A DNA stretch of 5,900 bases. Source: Candidatus Heimdallarchaeota archaeon (GTDB lineage Archaea; Asgardarchaeota; Heimdallarchaeia; Heimdallarchaeales; Heimdallarchaeaceae). The notes under the pieces were generated by a model. The model did not search any database and had not been told where the DNA came from. It worked only from the letters and a program-made list of their open reading frames with translations. Positions within the stretch are counted from its first letter, which is position 1. Each line of letters starts with the position of its first letter. The translations under genes were made by a program, and so were the position numbers. This document shows positions 5,341 through 5,900 of the stretch, piece after piece. Location: contig JAEOTK010000188.1 in the NCBI GenBank assembly GCA_016839875.1, positions 1 through 5,900 of the forward strand, read 5' to 3'.

Positions 5341-5368
5341 ATCTAGAAAGATTTTTCTTAATCTAGAT
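5341..5368. repeat. Inverted repeat downstream of the VOC gene (hairpin, possible terminator or operator)
   Basis: ATCTAGA (5341-5347) and TCTAGAT (5362-5368) are perfect reverse complements. Inside them AAGA (5348-5351) pairs with TCTT (5356-5359) across a four-T loop, with a two-A bulge at 5360-5361. The element lies 21 nt past the VOC stop codon in the transcribed direction. No long U-run follows it on the minus strand, so a classic terminator is uncertain. Confidence 0.4.
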
Positions 5369-5388
5369 AGAGATACAAGATTAACAGC

Positions 5389-5805
5389 TTATTGTATTCT
5401 TGGTTCGCTTATAATCTGTAAAGAATTTCCTTCTGAGTCTTTCATTTGGAAAAAGGAAACCATCTTTGGAATATCTTCAATATCAGTAGTCTCAATATTC
5501 TTCTCTTCTAAATACTTTTTAGTTTCCTCAAGATCAGGAACATCGAAAGTAAGTACACCAGAGTTGGGTAAATACTTATGATTTTGTTCAACAGGATTCA
5601 ATCCAAGTCTTGCAATTCGACCAGGCAGATAAAATTCACACCAACCACCATCTGGACCATTATACCAAGAAATTTCAAAATTGAAAATATCTTCATAGAA
5701 ATTCTTAGCGCGTTCTAGATTTACTACTTTGAGTTGAAAGTATATATTCCTTATAGAAATAGGATATTCTCTATAATCAATCATGAATTTACGAAAACAC
5801 CTCAT
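5389..5805 (-). CDS. VOC (glyoxalase/bleomycin resistance) superfamily protein
   Basis: This is a single-domain protein of 138 residues with the two beta-alpha-beta-beta-beta modules of the vicinal oxygen chelate fold. Module 1 begins at IYFQLKVVNLERAKNFYEDI (21-40) and runs to the strand WCEFYLPG (55-62) and RIARLGLNP (63-71). Module 2 begins at GVLTFDVPDLEETKKYLEEK (83-102) and ends with SFFQMKDSEGNSLQIISEP (117-135). Glyoxalase-type metal ligands sit on four strands; by my alignment those positions hold Gln24, Glu57, Phe87 and Gln130, so only one canonical ligand appears to remain. Metal-dependent glyoxalase chemistry is therefore unlikely; binding or another activity is more plausible. 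The start is uncertain: an in-frame TTG at 5829 lies upstream of the likely transcription start, ATG 5805 is taken here, and ATG 5784 (131 residues) would still keep the whole fold. No function beyond the fold can be assigned. Confidence 0.82.
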   Translation of the reverse strand: MRCFRKFMIDYREYPISIRNIYFQLKVVNLERAKNFYEDIFNFEISWYNGPDGGWCEFYLPGRIARLGLNPVEQNHKYLPNSGVLTFDVPDLEETKKYLEEKNIETTDIEDIPKMVSFFQMKDSEGNSLQIISEPRIQ

Positions 5806-5835
5806 TTGAAAAAAGCTATTGTCAGACAAGAAAAA

Positions 5836-5857
5836 AACATATTAGTGTATAATATTC
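5836..5857. promoter_or_regulatory. Putative bidirectional promoter between the VOC gene and a rightward gene
   Basis: AT-rich TATA-like strings face both ways. On the minus strand GAATATTATACAC (5845-5857) would start transcription near 5824, ahead of the VOC start. On the plus strand ACATATTAG (5838-5846) is about 25 nt before the ATG at 5867, fitting a leaderless gene. The two overlap only slightly and neither is strong. Confidence 0.35.
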
Positions 5858-5866
5858 TCAAGAACC

Positions 5867-5900
5867 ATGAAACTTGAGGATATTCAAGATTATTTTAAAC
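5867..5900 (+). CDS. Possible start of a rightward gene, truncated by the window edge
   Basis: An ATG at 5867 opens a frame of eleven codons (MKLEDIQDYFK) that runs off the window. The amphipathic, charged start looks protein-like, and a TATA-like element lies at the right distance for a leaderless transcript. The piece is too short to assign a family, and the frame could end soon after the edge. Confidence 0.4.
   Translation, partial: MKLEDIQDYFK

Overview
The window looks like chromosomal DNA from an AT-rich archaeon. This rests on four things: AT-rich TATA-like elements placed for very short or absent leaders, short GGAG/GGTGA-type ribosome binding sites used inside operons, a winged-helix regulator with two C-terminal membrane helices, and a secreted protein ending in a Thr/Pro spacer, one hydrophobic helix and a basic tail. 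The style would fit an Asgard (Heimdall/Loki-like) or another mesophilic archaeal lineage, but nothing here fixes the taxon, and that placement is inference. No mobile element, CRISPR array, rRNA or tRNA was seen.

Layout. (1) 1-683, minus strand: the N-terminal 227 residues of an M17 leucyl aminopeptidase, cut by the window edge. (2) 684-844: a divergent control region with a TATA-like box facing each way and three TGTACA hexamers between them. (3) 845-3747, plus strand: three genes, comprising an unrecognised exported membrane-anchored protein, a membrane-anchored winged-helix regulator 11 nt downstream, and, after a T-tract and another TGTACA, a surface protein joining a zinc-dependent phospholipase C/S1-P1-type domain to a glutamine-amidotransferase-like domain. 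(4) 3775-5805, minus strand: a NudB-like Nudix hydrolase, a DUF1028 Ntn-hydrolase-like protein with a putative peptidoglycan-binding C-terminus, and a VOC/glyoxalase-fold protein, each apparently with its own promoter. (5) 5867-5900: the first codons of a possible divergent gene.

How it fits together. The plus-strand block is the most interesting part. An outward-facing protein, a DNA-binding protein held in the membrane, and a secreted metallo-hydrolase with a membrane anchor lie in series. Copies of one palindromic hexamer sit before the first and third genes. A possible reading is a small surface-sensing and hydrolase module controlled by its own membrane-bound regulator. That reading is inference from context. 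The minus-strand genes look like ordinary housekeeping or hydrolase genes.

Several starts were moved from the longest open frame using ribosome binding sites, family alignment or signal-peptide logic: 845, 2092 (GTG), 5165 and 5805.
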